Positions 1 to 11,295 of a stretch of DNA of 64,000 bases are shown piece after piece (within the stretch, counting starts at the first letter, position 1; each line of letters begins with the position of its first letter). The stretch is taken from contig NC_044919.1 of the NCBI RefSeq assembly GCF_003576645.1, forward strand, positions 20,793,027 through 20,857,026. Direction: 5' to 3'. Source of the stretch: Ipomoea triloba (lineage: Eukaryota; Streptophyta; Magnoliopsida; Solanales; Convolvulaceae). The position numbers and the translations under genes are program-made. The notes beneath the pieces were generated by a model. The model saw only the letters and a list, made by a program, of their open reading frames with translations. It did not search any database and was not told the origin of the DNA.

Positions 1-665
1 GGGCAGAGAGACATTAAGAGGCTAGAACTAACAATCACTCTAAAACTTGAAATATTTATGCATGGGAATGAGTTCATAATCCCACAATCACAATCTGGCC
101 TGGATCCAAGGCAAATGGTTTAATCATGATATTTGGGGTGCCAACCTAGCTAATGACAACAATCAATTCCAAGACATCCTAATCTTAAACCTCACCAGCA
201 AACATGGGATTGTGAGCCAGAAATACATTTGCAATCTGAAGGTTAAACTGTAGACTATAGCTAACCAGTATTTACCCTCTGTTTATGTGCCTATAATCAC
301 TAAAGAGAGTGGCACTAATGTTAGCTTCCATGTCACCTGCTTTTAACCTTTGCTTCTCAACATGGTTTGACCCTTCATTAAACTAAAGCAATTTCAACCC
401 CCCTACTTCACCCGGCATAGTTACAATGTTACCAAAACACACAGGCAAACAGCATAATGCAGCACAAAAGACACAATACTTACTGTAATTGACTATAACA
501 TCGTGCATTTATTCAATACACCACAAGAACTCAGAATAATATTTCATGTCAGCATGAAACTTGAAAATGCATGTGAGTACAACCTCATTTTCACACACAT
601 GAAGGTGGAAAACAATAGAAAAAACAATGAATCAAGAAACCCATTGATTGGTAAGCAGTCACATT

Positions 666-890
666 ACCGAAACCCAATTACGACGACGACGACCGCGAGG
701 AAATCCGAGAAATTCCTAAAAACGCCCGGAGCAGGAGAAGTGGAAAAGATCGAATTGGAGAGGAATTTGAGGAGTTGGAGAGAGAAGTATGCATCAAAGA
801 AATGGAAGTGAATTGAGAGGCGAAGAAGAAGTGCAATGTCGATGATCCTCACATCACCTCAGAGAGAAGAATGAGAAGAAATTTGGAATT
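666..890 (-). other. Candidate 5' end of a minus-strand gene (first exon, partial gene)
   Basis: On the minus strand a CT-rich stretch that looks like a plant leader is followed by an ATG at 852 and an open frame of 62 codons to 664. A second ATG in another frame (MHTSL..., serine-rich) also opens here. A possible splice donor (GGTAATG) lies near 666. Upstream on the same strand, near 950, is a CCAAT-like box in a GC-richer tract. The rest of such a gene would lie at 1-665 and beyond the window. I see no clear exon in 1-665, so either that part is intron or the call is wrong. The frame and product are undecided. Confidence 0.25.
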
Positions 891-1264
891 TTCTTAAACT
901 GGGATTGAGAGAGCAGTTGGCGTGGGATAGCAAGATCGGAAGCCAATAGGAGAGGCGCGTTTGGATGCGCGTATTTTTTCGGACGTCTTACTTTCTTTCT
1001 TTTGCTGACACGTTGGATCTGGTTTGCTACTTGCCTACTTGCGACTTGCGAGCCCTTCCTTCAATCTTCAAACTTCAAATTTCCAAGCCTTTCCTATTAC
1101 GAACTTATGAGTATTTGTAAGAAAAAGAATCATATTCGCCCCCAAGTTAAATTGAATAATACAATTAGGTTTCTCAAATAAAAAAAAAAAAAAAAGTTTC
1201 ATTTATATCACGATTCACCTAAACGTAAAATTGTTTAATTAAGCTTCAATTAGGCTTATGACAT

Positions 1265-2365
1265 TGTTGCCGGTACCTCAGACTCTATTGAGGCAGCCAA
1301 ATGGAACGCCATATGGAAACTAAAGATCCCTGATCATATCAAAATGTTCCTATGGCTCGTTAGACACGGCAGACTAATGACAAATAGTAACAGAGCCAAA
1401 AGAGGACTTACCCCGAACGATAAGTGCTAGCACTGCACAAGTGAGGTCGAAGATATAGACCATGCCTTACGTTATTGCATCACAACAGATGAAGTTTGGA
1501 GGATCATTCTCCCTGACTTCCATGTCAAGAACAGATTGCAGCCGCTAACACACTAGCTGGACGAAGGAATTAGAACTCGTGGCAGGTCGAACAGCCCATG
1601 CAGCAATGCGATAATATTTGCAGTCACTGCATGGTGGGTGTTGAAATGGAGAAACGAAACCACCTTCAATGACCTCCACCAACCACTACATGCTAAGATT
1701 GCTTGGATAAAGGCAAAGGTGGAAGAAATTGACAGTGCGTTTAATAAGAATAATCACCTTCAAGCCACGGATACCCACTATAACTGGAGTATGATGTCCT
1801 GGACCTGTCCAGGGGAGGGATTTGTCAAAGTCAATGTTGATGGAGCGATTGATCTATCTTCAAACAGAGCTGGTTGCGGGGGAGCGATCAGAGATTCCAC
1901 TAGCCGGTGGAAAGGAGGTTTTATCCATAACATCGACACATGTTCTATCCTGCATGCAGAATCCTAGGCGCTACTCAGAGGGTTGCAAATAGCGAGATCA
2001 CTTGGGCTCAGGAGAATAATCCTCGAAAGTGACTCCAATGAAGCTGTCCGATGCCTATCAACCCCCCATAATGATCCGAATGGAGCTTCCAACATTATCC
2101 AGGCATGCAAGCAAGAGATTCGCCACTTTGATCAGGTAATCCTCTCAGTTGTGGCTCGAGAACATAACACGGTTGCTGACTTCCTAGCTAAGCTCGCCAA
2201 ACAAGCCCCCTAGGACTGCATGCACTGTCTCACCTCCGAATGGAGCAAGAATGCTGCTGGAAGAGGACGTCGCCGGCCTCTCACATTGGCGTCTTGTTGC
2301 TAGTTAACTGTTTCTGATAATACTTTGTTACCATTGGGTTCCCCCTACCAGTTATAAATAAAAAA
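1265..2365 (+). mobile_element. 3' end of a LINE (non-LTR retrotransposon), 5'-truncated
   Basis: Translation from about 1280 to 1480 reads as the zinc-binding region found after the reverse transcriptase of plant LINEs (WKLKIPDHIKMFLWL, then paired Cys/His positions). It is followed by an RNase H-like domain to 2213, then a short A-rich tail near 2357. The reverse transcriptase itself is absent, which fits the usual 5' truncation of LINE copies. Stop codons interrupt the frame, so it is dead. Confidence 0.8.
1638..2213 (+). pseudogene. LINE-encoded RNase H-like domain, interrupted by a stop
   Basis: Two open pieces (1638-1967 and 1983-2213) form one plant LINE-type RNase H domain. Acidic residues of the fold are visible: VNVDGA, the E of HAES, ESDSNEAV, and the final D in REHNTVADFLAKLA. 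In the family this domain removes RNA from the RNA/DNA hybrid during target-primed reverse transcription. A TAG just after HAES at about 1965 splits the domain, so no full protein is made. Upstream sequence (1275-1637) carries the zinc-knuckle and linker with further stops. Confidence 0.8.
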
Positions 2366-2379
2366 AGTTTAAATTAAAT

Positions 2380-2716
2380 ATCTAGTAGGTGAATTTTTTC
2401 CAGCTTGACATGTGTCTTTTTAAATATTTTTTATTTTTGTTTTTTAAATTTTATTTATTTATTTATTAAGTTTAAAATTTTTTAAAAGAGTACAACCACC
2501 GACCTTCAATCGTGGCTACCGCGAGAATAGCTATAGTTGTCCATGAAGGAGGTAGCCATTGGTTGTCTTCGCTAGACAGTCGATGGTTGTACTCTTTCTT
2601 CTTCTTTTTTTTTTTTTAAAAAAATAATAAATAAAAAAGTTTTCTTAAAAATAAAAATAAAAAATATTTAAAAATGACATGTATCAAGCTTGGAAGAATT
2701 GACCTCTTAAACAGGT
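2380..2716. mobile_element. Fold-back MITE-like inverted repeat
   Basis: Two arms of about 60-100 bp are inverted copies of each other. The left arm (2388-2460) carries CCAGCTTGACATGTGTC and an AT-rich tract. The right arm (2640-2710) carries its inverted partner (GACATGTATCAAGCTTGG). The centre (2490-2600) has a second inverted pair built on GTACAACCACC / GGTTGTACTC. There is no ORF. No clear target duplication was found, so the superfamily is undecided. Confidence 0.55.
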
Positions 2717-2866
2717 TGATTTGGAATGATTTTTTTTTTTACTTAGAGGATCTAATTGTACTATCCGATTGACTTTGAAGTCAATTTGACCCTTTTCCTA
2801 TTTTTAAAATGAGTTATATACTATGGAGTATATCTCTTTTTTTTTGTTAACTCTATTTTTTTTCTT

Positions 2867-3364
2867 TCAATTGATATAATATGTGATTACGTATTGATTG
2901 ACCCAAAAAAAATAGTTACATCCTTTCACACAGGATAGATCAACTCGTTCTTTAAGGCCGAACTGATTGATCTTCATGGCCTGCTGTTCTCGCTGTAAGT
3001 TGGTTGGACTTTCTCTTATGCTTGCAAACGATGCCTCGTTGTCTAATTGAGCTTTTAACATCCTTTCCTCAAATTCAACGTTTCGATACAGCGCACGAGG
3101 ATGAGAGTCATGTTTTTTCTTCTTTTTAGAGCTTTTTCTGACTCGGCGAATGGCCTTTTTGAGAGAATTGAATTGAGTCTAGTAATCCTTTGCCATTTCT
3201 TTAATAGTAGAAAGAATAGAATTCAAGTCAAAAGATTGTAAAGGGTTAGGGGAACTTATCTCTTCATTAGCTCGTGTCCCTTGTGCACTATTGTCTTGGT
3301 TTGCACCTCGAGATGCTTCTAGGTTATCATCTCGGGCTAAACTCGGATGTGCTTGGACATTCAC
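2867..3364 (-). pseudogene. Degraded gag-like fragment
   Basis: Two open stretches (3364-3179 and 3061-2867) lie in the same minus-strand frame with a stop between them. The joined frame is polar, with a Lys/Arg-rich segment (KKAIRRVRKSSKKKKK) and a Gln/Glu-rich segment, as seen near gag of plant Ty3/gypsy elements. No zinc knuckle or protease is visible. The CACTA end at 3376 starts right beside it. The assignment to gag is tentative. Confidence 0.3.
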
Positions 3365-3917
3365 TTCAACAATGGCACTAGTACAAAACAGGGAATTCGC
3401 GTCTGTTGTTTGGAGCTATTGGCGTCTGTTTTACAACAGGTGCATATGAACAGGACACTGATAGTCATGACTTTAGGCGTCTGTTGTTTACAGTTGCTAA
3501 TTCTTGACTATTGGCGTTTGTTCTTTGCTAACAACTGACGCCTGTTCATATAAGAATTGTTCTAAATTTTCGTAGTTTTAGGCATCTGTTCCTAAACAAG
3601 AAACAAACGCCTATTGCTTTTTGTAAAATTTTTTATTTAATTTTGTTCACCACTACTACAGTCAAATCAATCATCTACAATATTATCCTTCAAAACACTT
3701 ATACTACGCAATCCACAATATTCATTAACACAATTTATATTCCACAATTCACAATATAACTCAAATTACATCACAATTTGAAATATAAATCCACACTACA
3801 ATCCAAACTAAACTACAATAATCTAAACTAATACATATAATCCAACCATTAATATCTAAATACTCTATCACGACAGACACACTTATACACATTCATTATA
3901 AAAAAAAAATAATTGGC

Positions 3918-3976
3918 TCATGTTTCACGAATCTCATCAATTTCTTCTATGGAATATGTCATAGTGTCCGAAAAAC
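3918..3976 (-). pseudogene. Last exon of a C48/Ulp1-like protease relic in a CACTA element
   Basis: After an AG acceptor on the minus strand the frame reads DTMTYSIEEIDEIRET and then stops. The CACTA at 25.9-32.4 kb has EDTTYSMNEIEEVRELWAKYF at the same place in its C48 relic. The match in position and residues indicates the same captured or carried protease tail. It ends about 9 codons earlier than its relative. The upstream catalytic part was not found here. Confidence 0.5.
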
Positions 3977-4811
3977 CTACAAATGAATTAACAAGCAGAA
4001 CTCCAATTTAAAAGCATCAAATTGAAAAAGAGAATCCATCCCACATAGCTGTTATTTATCAAGAACATGGGGTTTTTTTTTTTTTAATTCACTGTTATAA
4101 AAATAAAGAGTATTTGGGGGGGGGGGGGTTGGAGCTGTAACAACATTTATGAAGTATCATATTTAAAAGAAAAAAAAAGTGAAGAATATGCCAAAAGATG
4201 CAAGAAAGAAGAGACTCCCATCTATATATTGATTATCAACTCTGAATTAAGGACATAATTTCATAAGAAGATCGTAAAGAAAGCAAAGGAAAGAGGAGTA
4301 AAAACACCTACTCATTTTGAAAATTAGAATCATCCTGCCATCTCTGTTTATATGAAGAATTCTGCAAAGAGAAAAATGAAATGAACACTAGGTAACCTCA
4401 AAAGACAAACAACAGATTTTTCAAATAGCAGTTACTTGTGTGTGGAATAATGTTATCAAACTCCAAAAACTTTACATTTTTCTTCTTTTTAGGTATAGTA
4501 GCAATGAAAAAAAAACCAACCACATAAGAATTACAAGTAGCGTATTAGCTGAGAATATTTCGGCATTCTAATTCTCTGCAATTTGCTTAGAAATTGGCCT
4601 AAGAAGTTGTACATCATAGTCAAAAACAAAATATAAACGTTCAAATATGTGCTAAACTTCACAACACAGCCAAATAAAATCCTAAGGAAGATCTAAATAA
4701 ATTTGCTTTTAGAATAAGTTTCTTAAATAAAATAGTTTCTCTTCTTCATTCTCTCCCAAGCCTATGTACCTGAATCCATATATATATATATATATAAACA
4801 AGTTGGGTAAT

Positions 4812-4950
4812 TTAGTTCTTTTTGTGAATTAAAGAGGCAACACGAACCTCAGGTGCACTCATTTTAAAAGCACATTTCTTTTCAGGAGGTAGAGCTGCAA
4901 ACTTTGGATGAATGGAATCTGCAGGACTTGGGAAAAAGATAAGTAATATG
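4812..4950 (-). pseudogene. Exon-like open stretch inside the CACTA remnant
   Basis: A minus-strand frame of about 45 codons reads ...FPSPADSIHPKFAALPPEKK and continues CAFKMSAPEVRVASL before a stop. Its composition is unlike the AT-rich surroundings and resembles real coding sequence. It could be a captured host exon or part of a transposon ORF. I do not recognise the protein. Confidence 0.3.
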
Positions 4951-5825
4951 GTCTAGTAAATTGTTAAATTTGGGGATGATTTCATTAGGATTTTTCATTA
5001 TTCAATCTTAATTTTAGTGAACCATTGTTTCGATATAGAGTTGTGATACACAGCAGCCAGCTACATGTTAAGCAGTTAGATTAATATTTTGACAGCACAC
5101 ATTGTTAAAAATAATGGAATACACAACAGCCACCTATGGCTAGTTTGCCATTTTCAATTCTTTGTTCTCTACTTTTTCTTCCATTATATTATATTCTATA
5201 GTCTCCGCTAGATAAAAATCCAATCGCTAGTTAAAAACTCATCTAAACAGGACTCGAGATACACTAAAGCTTTTATTCAGTGCTTATTCCTACATTAACC
5301 AACAAACAGTGGCACTTATGAGAAAATCAAATACTAAGATCAAACTCAAGTAAAAAATCATGGCAAGTAGAAACATAAAAAAACTGAAAATAATATATGG
5401 CATTTGTATTCATATAAGAAAGATGATTACCAAAGTTGACCTTAGCCTAATTAAACCCATATGCATGCAATTCTGAGAGTACTGTGTTTCACCCATCTTT
5501 CACAAGCTTGTTTTCCTGTCACTTTTCCTGGAATTTGTTCTAAAAAGAAATAACATCACTTATGTATGATCTCCTGTAGATGTTTAATGAGACTCAAAAG
5601 AGAATGGAGCTAAACCTAAAATCAGGAAGAAGCATATAACATAAAAAAGAGATAATCACTCTTACACCTAAAAGACACGAAAGTAATCAACAACAACAGC
5701 TATTTGTTCATTATTCAACCTGGTCATAAAATAGCAGCTAAGTTTAAACCTTCGAATTTGTAGAAAATTGCGACACAATGATTAAATTTACAGTTTCCCA
5801 TGTCGCACCATTACCTTCTAGCTTT

Positions 5826-5945
5826 TAGATCACAAACGCAACAATTTCTTGATTTGTAGACGTTTCACCATCTTTTGTAATCTCTTCACCAGAATGTAAG
5901 TTGCCTGGGATATCAAATGCCATACTCAAACTGGATTTTAATCCT
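5826..5945 (-). pseudogene. Exon-like open stretch inside the CACTA remnant
   Basis: A minus-strand frame of about 40 codons contains SLSMAFDIPGNLHSGEEITK and DGETSTNQEIVAFVI and then stops. It has a protein-like composition and no low-complexity bias. It lies upstream, in the minus direction, of the other exon-like pieces. The family is not recognised. Confidence 0.3.
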
Positions 5946-6039
5946 TTTTTTTTCTTTTGCAGATTTCATTTGATTAAGCATACAAAAAAAGTAAGAAAAA
6001 CGAAAAAAAGATACTTGATTCTTGCTCGCGCAGTACGTC

Positions 6040-8250
6040 TGTAACACCCCGTATTTTCCTACCACTATTTTAAATATAAATATTTAAAATAAAGGCCTAC
6101 TTTCTTATTATTAATTATGATAGTATAAATGTTATATATATAATTATTTTTCTATGGGCTAGAGATAAATTATTTATATAAATTACTATTTTAAGATCAA
6201 AGCACACTAGCCCAAAACCTATATGATATTTATTATAGGGCTATGGACCCAATGAATTACCCTAAGTATATCATAATTAATCTTGACCCAACTAATCTAG
6301 CCCAATGGCTTAACCTTGCTATAAATAGCCCAACCCATAAATAGTAACCCTACCCTATTTGGAAATTCCACGTAAATATATATAGTATATATATTTAGTT
6401 ACAATTTCGCAGCCATTCCATCTGTTTCTCCATTCCTCTTCGTCTCTCTCTCGATCAAGAGCAACCAGCATACAATGGAGAGCTCCGGCTAGCTAAGTTG
6501 AGTGACGGTGGTCCCTTCTTCCCGTCGACGACAACCTCAAACACTGGTGACCTTGGTTCCCTCGTACGACGTCTTCAGGCAGCTACAATGGTTGGCAAGC
6601 AAAGCACGGCAACTAGCAACAGCGACGGACGTGGCTCGACAGTCTCCTTCCGGCGGCGAGAATCGTGCAGCAGCGACGTTCTTCGACGGCGGCGACGGGA
6701 TCGTGGCCGGCGACCTCCATGGCAGCAACCGACGTACTCTGTTCTCCGGTGATCACCTTGCCTCGACGAAAGCCGCGACGGTTGTGACGGCAGTAGTCAC
6801 GTGGCGTGAACGGTTCCCCGGAGGAGCTTGGTAGCAGTGGCTCTCCTTTCCTGGCATCTTTGGTGATGGAGTCTCGGCGGCGGCACCACCCCTCCTCCCT
6901 GCTCCTGGCGAGCGACGGGCAGCAATGGCGGCAAGACCCTCTCTGATGTGGAGGCGGCGTTTAATGGTAGCGGAAGAGCTTGGCGGTGCACCCTCCTCCG
7001 TTCCGCGTTAGTGGTAGTACCTCCATAGTCCACTTCGGCGTTCGTCGTTCCTAGCAGAGTAGAGCACCCGAATGTCCGTCTTCTTCGGCTTGTGGCGTCA
7101 CCGACGGTGCGTAGCTGTGATGGTGGTTGACGGTGGACGGGTGTCGAACCAGCAGAAACGTCGGCACGCTTTCTCTCCTTTCCGACGATGGTGGCCAGGA
7201 GTTGTGTGAAGGATAGTAGTCGGTGGTTGCGGAACATAGCAAAAGGAGATGAACTGGTCTGGTGGTATGGTGTTTGGGTGGTGAGCTGGAGGGCGAGGGT
7301 TTAAATCCAGTATTAGCAAACGGATTAAGGTTCATAAGTTATGACTTGCTTGAGATGAGCTTAGAGTTGGCTTGGTTTGAAGTGTGCTACAAGAGGTAAC
7401 CGTCATGTCCACTAAAACCTATTTTACACTCTTGATCTATGAATATTATTTGGTGTATTGGAATCCTGTGGAAATCTTTGCTGCTTAGCATATTCTTTGT
7501 TGGTCTGTGAGTTATTTTGATGGATTTATGAACTTGTGTTCTTGATCCTTTGCATCTTGATGTTTATGGACATTTGTTGGTACGGATTCCATGTTTATTT
7601 GGCTTCTGGGAGATGTAATCTGGACAATCTGATCATATTTTTGTATTCTGGAATGAATATTGCGTATTCTGTCTGTTCTGGTCTGGGCATGGTTTGGAGT
7701 TGCTCTTGCGGTAAGGTTAGGCGGTATAATGTGTCCCGCCTAAGTGGTCCGCAAGAACAACGGGGGAATGGAGTGGCGAAAGGAGGCGTACCGCTGGGCG
7801 GCCCCGTCCCTTCTTGCAGAAGAGGATGGCGGACCGGCGTGCTCCGCTGGAGAGTTCCGTCTGTTGGGGCAGGGAATGTGGCGGTGCAGAGTGTTCCGCC
7901 AAGGTGTACCGCTAGTGTATTCTTGGTTCTGTTTCCAGTGAGTTGTTTTGTGATCTGTTGTCTGGTTGTTTCACCTTTGGTTCTGGATTTTGTTGGGGTA
8001 TTTTGTTGAGTATTTTACCATGATTCTGGAGTATTTATTCATATCTCTTGGTCCATTATGTGAGTCTATTGGTTGGTTGAATCCTTGATTATATTCTCCG
8101 AGAGTTGGTTGTGTTCATAATCTGAGATGAACACTGTGAGTGGTTTGTTCTTGGGTTGAGTCTAAGATTAGATAGGGAGTGGTGGATCTTTGAGTATCTT
8201 TTGGGTTGTTGAGGGTGAACTAACTGTGGGCATCATTTGTCTCTGTGGAA
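6040..8250 (+). mobile_element. Ty3/gypsy-type LTR, 3' end missing
   Basis: It begins with TGTAACACCCCGTATTTTCC, the terminus seen in many plant Ty3/gypsy LTRs, and resembles the minus-strand solo LTR at 47541-50145. A TATA box (TATAAATA, 6320-6327) with a CT-rich leader downstream marks the promoter. A GC-rich stretch at 6470-7240 gives several long but meaningless ORFs in different frames. No matching GTGTTACA end is present. Near 8250 the sequence passes directly into the end of an ATHILA-type LTR, so a deletion probably joined the two. Confidence 0.65.
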
Positions 8251-8523
8251 CTAACGGTAGACCACATAGGGTAGCCACGAGCCTCAATCCCCGCCTTTCC
8301 TTTTCTTTTACAAAACCATTTTCAACCTTCCAACTTCCTTACAAAATGAATCCTACCCTTAGCCATTCCCGTAACTCTTCCTATTCAACTTCCTAAATGC
8401 CAACACATATTCGTTCCAATTTGTCATCCTAGAGAGACACGACACTCGGGGAGTCTTGACTCTTCGTTTTACCACATTCCATACCACCTACATCCACCTC
8501 ACCCTAGACAAACAATCCTGTCA
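8251..8523 (+). mobile_element. Right end of the 5' LTR of an ATHILA-like element
   Basis: About 270 bp are nearly identical to the end of the complete LTR at 20111-21382, including the final ACAATCCTGTCA. The left ~1 kb of this LTR is missing. It is followed after three A bases by a primer-binding site, which fixes it as the 5' LTR of the element whose 3' LTR is at 20111. The high identity of the remaining part suggests a fairly young insertion. Confidence 0.8.
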
Positions 8524-8526
8524 AAA

Positions 8527-8544
8527 TGGCGCCGTTGCCGGGGA
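8527..8544 (+). other. Primer-binding site complementary to tRNA-Asp
   Basis: TGGCGCCGTTGCCGGGGA is complementary to the 3' end of plant tRNA-Asp(GTC), including the CCA. It lies 3 bp after the LTR end. Reverse transcription of the element would start here. ATHILA-type Ty3/gypsy elements are known to use tRNA-Asp. Confidence 0.9.
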
Positions 8545-8790
8545 TGGCAAACGGTTCTTGAATTGTGTTGACATTTTTGAAGTAGATTTGAAAGAGTTCT
8601 TGAATTGCTTTCTTTCTTTTTTTTTTGTTTGTTTTATTTTCTTAATTTTGTTTATTTGATTGAGAAAGTGAGCATACTATCTTTGAATATCTTGCTACTC
8701 ACTTGCAACTACTTCTAGTTGCAAATTATTTGTTGTTTGTTAAGCTTTTGCACATGAAATTTTCTTTATCAAATCAATTGAAGCTTACAA

Positions 8791-9324
8791 ATGAGTGCTT
8801 ACACCTATCCCCATGGTTACCCATACCATGGAAGACCATATACAACAAATATTCCACCCCAAACCTATGAACCTTACCCATATTATTATCCAAGTCCTTA
8901 TACCCACCACCACAATATATCTACTCTCCTTACCCGAATACTTTCCCTTATCCGAACTACATACAATACCCTTATGATACCCCCTCTATGCTTACCTATG
9001 AAAGAATTGAGAAACCTACATACCAAAATGGAGAGGAATCCCTTAGTTTTATAGCTAAGAGTATTAACAACCGACTTATTCAAGTCATGAAGGAGATTAA
9101 TCCTAGTTGTGAACCGGCATTAAAGGCCACAATTTCTTCAATTGTTAAACCTCCATTTCATTATAACCTTCCATCAAATTATAATCCTGAGAGAAATTGG
9201 TATTCTCATTCTTACACTAATCCTAGCTATTCACCCCCACCACAACAAAACGATAGATATTTCTATGAAACACCACCTTTTGCTCAAAATTTTACCCAAC
9301 CTATACCATCTTATGAGTACCTTC
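8791..9324 (+). pseudogene. Tyr/Pro-rich first ORF of the ATHILA-like element, frameshifted and cut
   Basis: From the ATG at 8791 the frame reads MSAYTYPHGYPYHGRPYTTN and stays rich in Tyr, Pro and Asn. A frameshift near 8920 moves it to another frame, which continues through ERIEKPTYQNGEESLSFIAK to about 9324. There an unrelated LTR starts. It occupies the gag position, after the primer-binding site, but no capsid or zinc-knuckle motif is seen. The downstream part may resume at 15006 as the acidic frame, which would make the element a nested, split copy. Confidence 0.5.
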
Positions 9325-10287
9325 TGTGAACAAGAAAATATGAAAAGTATATATATTTGAATTTCAAAAGGTGCGCGGGTACAAAATCTCTATTAAGGAA
9401 ATCCTCTGATTCTTCACTTGGTTGACTTGACTTGAAACTTTGACTGAAGGGCCTCCGGAACGCGGCTTTGTGCTTCAATGAAGGGCTTTGTTGCTTGATC
9501 TTCGTTGAAGGGCGTCCGGACTCAAATTGGCTTGATCTTCAGTCCACTTGATTTAGCTTGCTTGAACACTTGAATATTTGATCTTCAATCAACTTTAGAT
9601 TGCTTGATTGTCAATCTACTTAGCTTGATTTCTTGGATATTTGATCTTCAATCTTCTTTCGCTTGCTTGATTTCTTCAATTCACTTAGCTTGATTTCTTG
9701 GATATTTGATCTTTAATCTTCTTTAGCTTGCTTGATCGTCAATCCACGTAGCTTGATTTGATTTCTTCAATCCCGCTTAGCTTGGCTTGATTTCTCCAAT
9801 CCAGAGTTTCTCCAGGTTCTTCAATTCCTCAAGTGTGTGATCTTTGGAATGAATGAAGGGCTCTATTTATAGGGGTGAGAATGTGACTCTTTCGATGGGC
9901 TTCAAACTCTTCAATATTATCCTTATATTATCAATTAATATTTAGGATAATATAAGTATTTATCTAGAATGTATCTAGCCACCATTGCTTCCAAATTCAT
10001 AATCTTATCACATATTCAAATTAAATAATTAATTTAAATATATAAATATCTTATCACATACTTAAATTAAATAATTAATTTAAATATATAAATATTTTCT
10101 GACGGGCCAATTATGGATCAGTCCATCTTTATAATTTGAGTCCATCGGCCATTAATTATATTCAATTTGGGCAATTGAGCCAATTTAATTAGTCCAAATA
10201 AATCAATAATCAACCCAATTATATCAGAATGAAACCCAAAACATATGAATAAGCCCATTTGTTGGCTTCAAATTTTCCGTGTCTACA
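9325..10287 (-). mobile_element. Minus-strand LTR of a Tat-type Ty3/gypsy element (3' LTR)
   Basis: On the minus strand the LTR runs from TGTAGACACGG (10287) to GTTCACA (9325), with TG...CA ends. A TATA box lies at 9864-9871 (TATAAATA on the minus strand). Next to its start is the purine tract GTCTCGAGGGGGCAATT (10288-10304), so this is a 3' LTR. Inside are imperfect tandem copies of a unit containing GATTTCTTGGATATTTGATC (9540-9760) and a 46-bp repeat at 10008-10093. It splits the Tyr/Pro-rich ORF. Confidence 0.7.
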
Positions 10288-11295
10288 AATTGCCCCCTCG
10301 AGACTTGCCGGGACATGCTGCTTGATGTGCTTGGAGCGAGTAAGTCTCGAAATTAACTTGTAAATTTGTCACTTGCTTGGATTAACCTTTATCTAAAATT
10401 TCACTTTATCTATCCACGAACAAAGAATTTCAAGTTTTGATTACCAACATCATTTAGGCTTCAAATAACCAATTTTGAATATGATTAATCCTACCATAAC
10501 TCTTTATGGCAATTTAAGATTAATCGAACAAGAATTCCATTTGAACTGTGAATCCTGAACGTCCGAATCCCATCAAAACTTGATTCCCAAACAAACTCTA
10601 AATATCAAATAACTCTGAATTCCAATCAAACCTTGAATTCAAATCCAAATCAAAATTTGAATCCTAATTCAACTCATGTTATGCTGTCAAGAAACACCTA
10701 TAAATAAGGCATCCGATTATCACAAATTATCAGCGGTGGATCAAAGAAGGATTGAGCACAAAAGAAACCAAGAACCACCTCCAAGATTGGCTTTGGTATA
10801 AGGTAATTTACTTATTTTTTCCTTTAAATTTTCCCTTTTGCCTCTACTCTAGACTGCTCCTCATACGATGCTGTGAACCGTCTCTGCACTACCGGAGGCT
10901 CGCTTCTTGCTTTGCACGGCTCGCCGGCAGAGATGATAGGGCAAACGAAAATTTGCACGGGACCTAAGCGCATAAATCCTTGCTCAACGAGCCTAAGGAA
11001 AATTTGCCAAGGAACCCAGGCGCATGAATTCTTGCCCTCGTGATTCCCTTCTGCTTCCGTCCGGAATTTGCGGCTTTTTTCCTTGTCGGTGGAAATATCG
11101 ACGTTATTCTTAACCAGTGTTGTCCTTGAGTTTAAAATGTAAATCTTTCATTATTTTCCATTGTGAGATCATGCCCCTTTAAATCAAAAATGTTTTACTT
11201 AAATGTTTTTCTCTACTTATTCCCATTTCGGTTTGACTTCCTATTCTCAAATGGTTTTAGCTTCGAGGACGAAGCTTCTTTCAAGGTGGGTGGAT
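10288..11295. other. Fragments between two LTRs, with a chromovirus-type purine tract
   Basis: The left end holds the purine tract of the minus-strand LTR. The right end reads CTTCGAGGACGAAGCTTC and then AAGGTGGGTGGAT, the usual sequence just before the 3' LTR of chromovirus-type Ty3/gypsy elements. A TATA-like box (CTATAAATA) lies near 10700. A GC-richer part at 10850-11100 has no convincing ORF. The two halves belong to different elements and the breakpoint cannot be placed. Confidence 0.55.

Larger units (their letters stand above)
3376..6039 (-). mobile_element. 3' portion of a CACTA (En/Spm) element
   Basis: The sequence starts with CACTAGTACAAAA at 3376. The element at 25918-32417 ends with the same terminus, inverted. 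Subterminal repeats of GGCGTCTGTT in both orientations fill 3390-3620, a CACTA hallmark. About 545 bp inside, on the minus strand, lies the last exon of a C48 protease-like ORF. The complete CACTA in this window has the same feature about 600 bp from its end. The other terminus is missing: at 6040 the sequence switches to a Ty3-type LTR. Most of 3980-5800 is AT-rich with only scattered exon-like pieces. Confidence 0.65.

Noticed and set aside
6498..7335. Several overlapping open frames of 60-146 codons on both strands
   Set aside because: They come from a GC-rich leader part of an LTR. Composition is Arg/Ser/Thr biased in all frames and no domain is visible.
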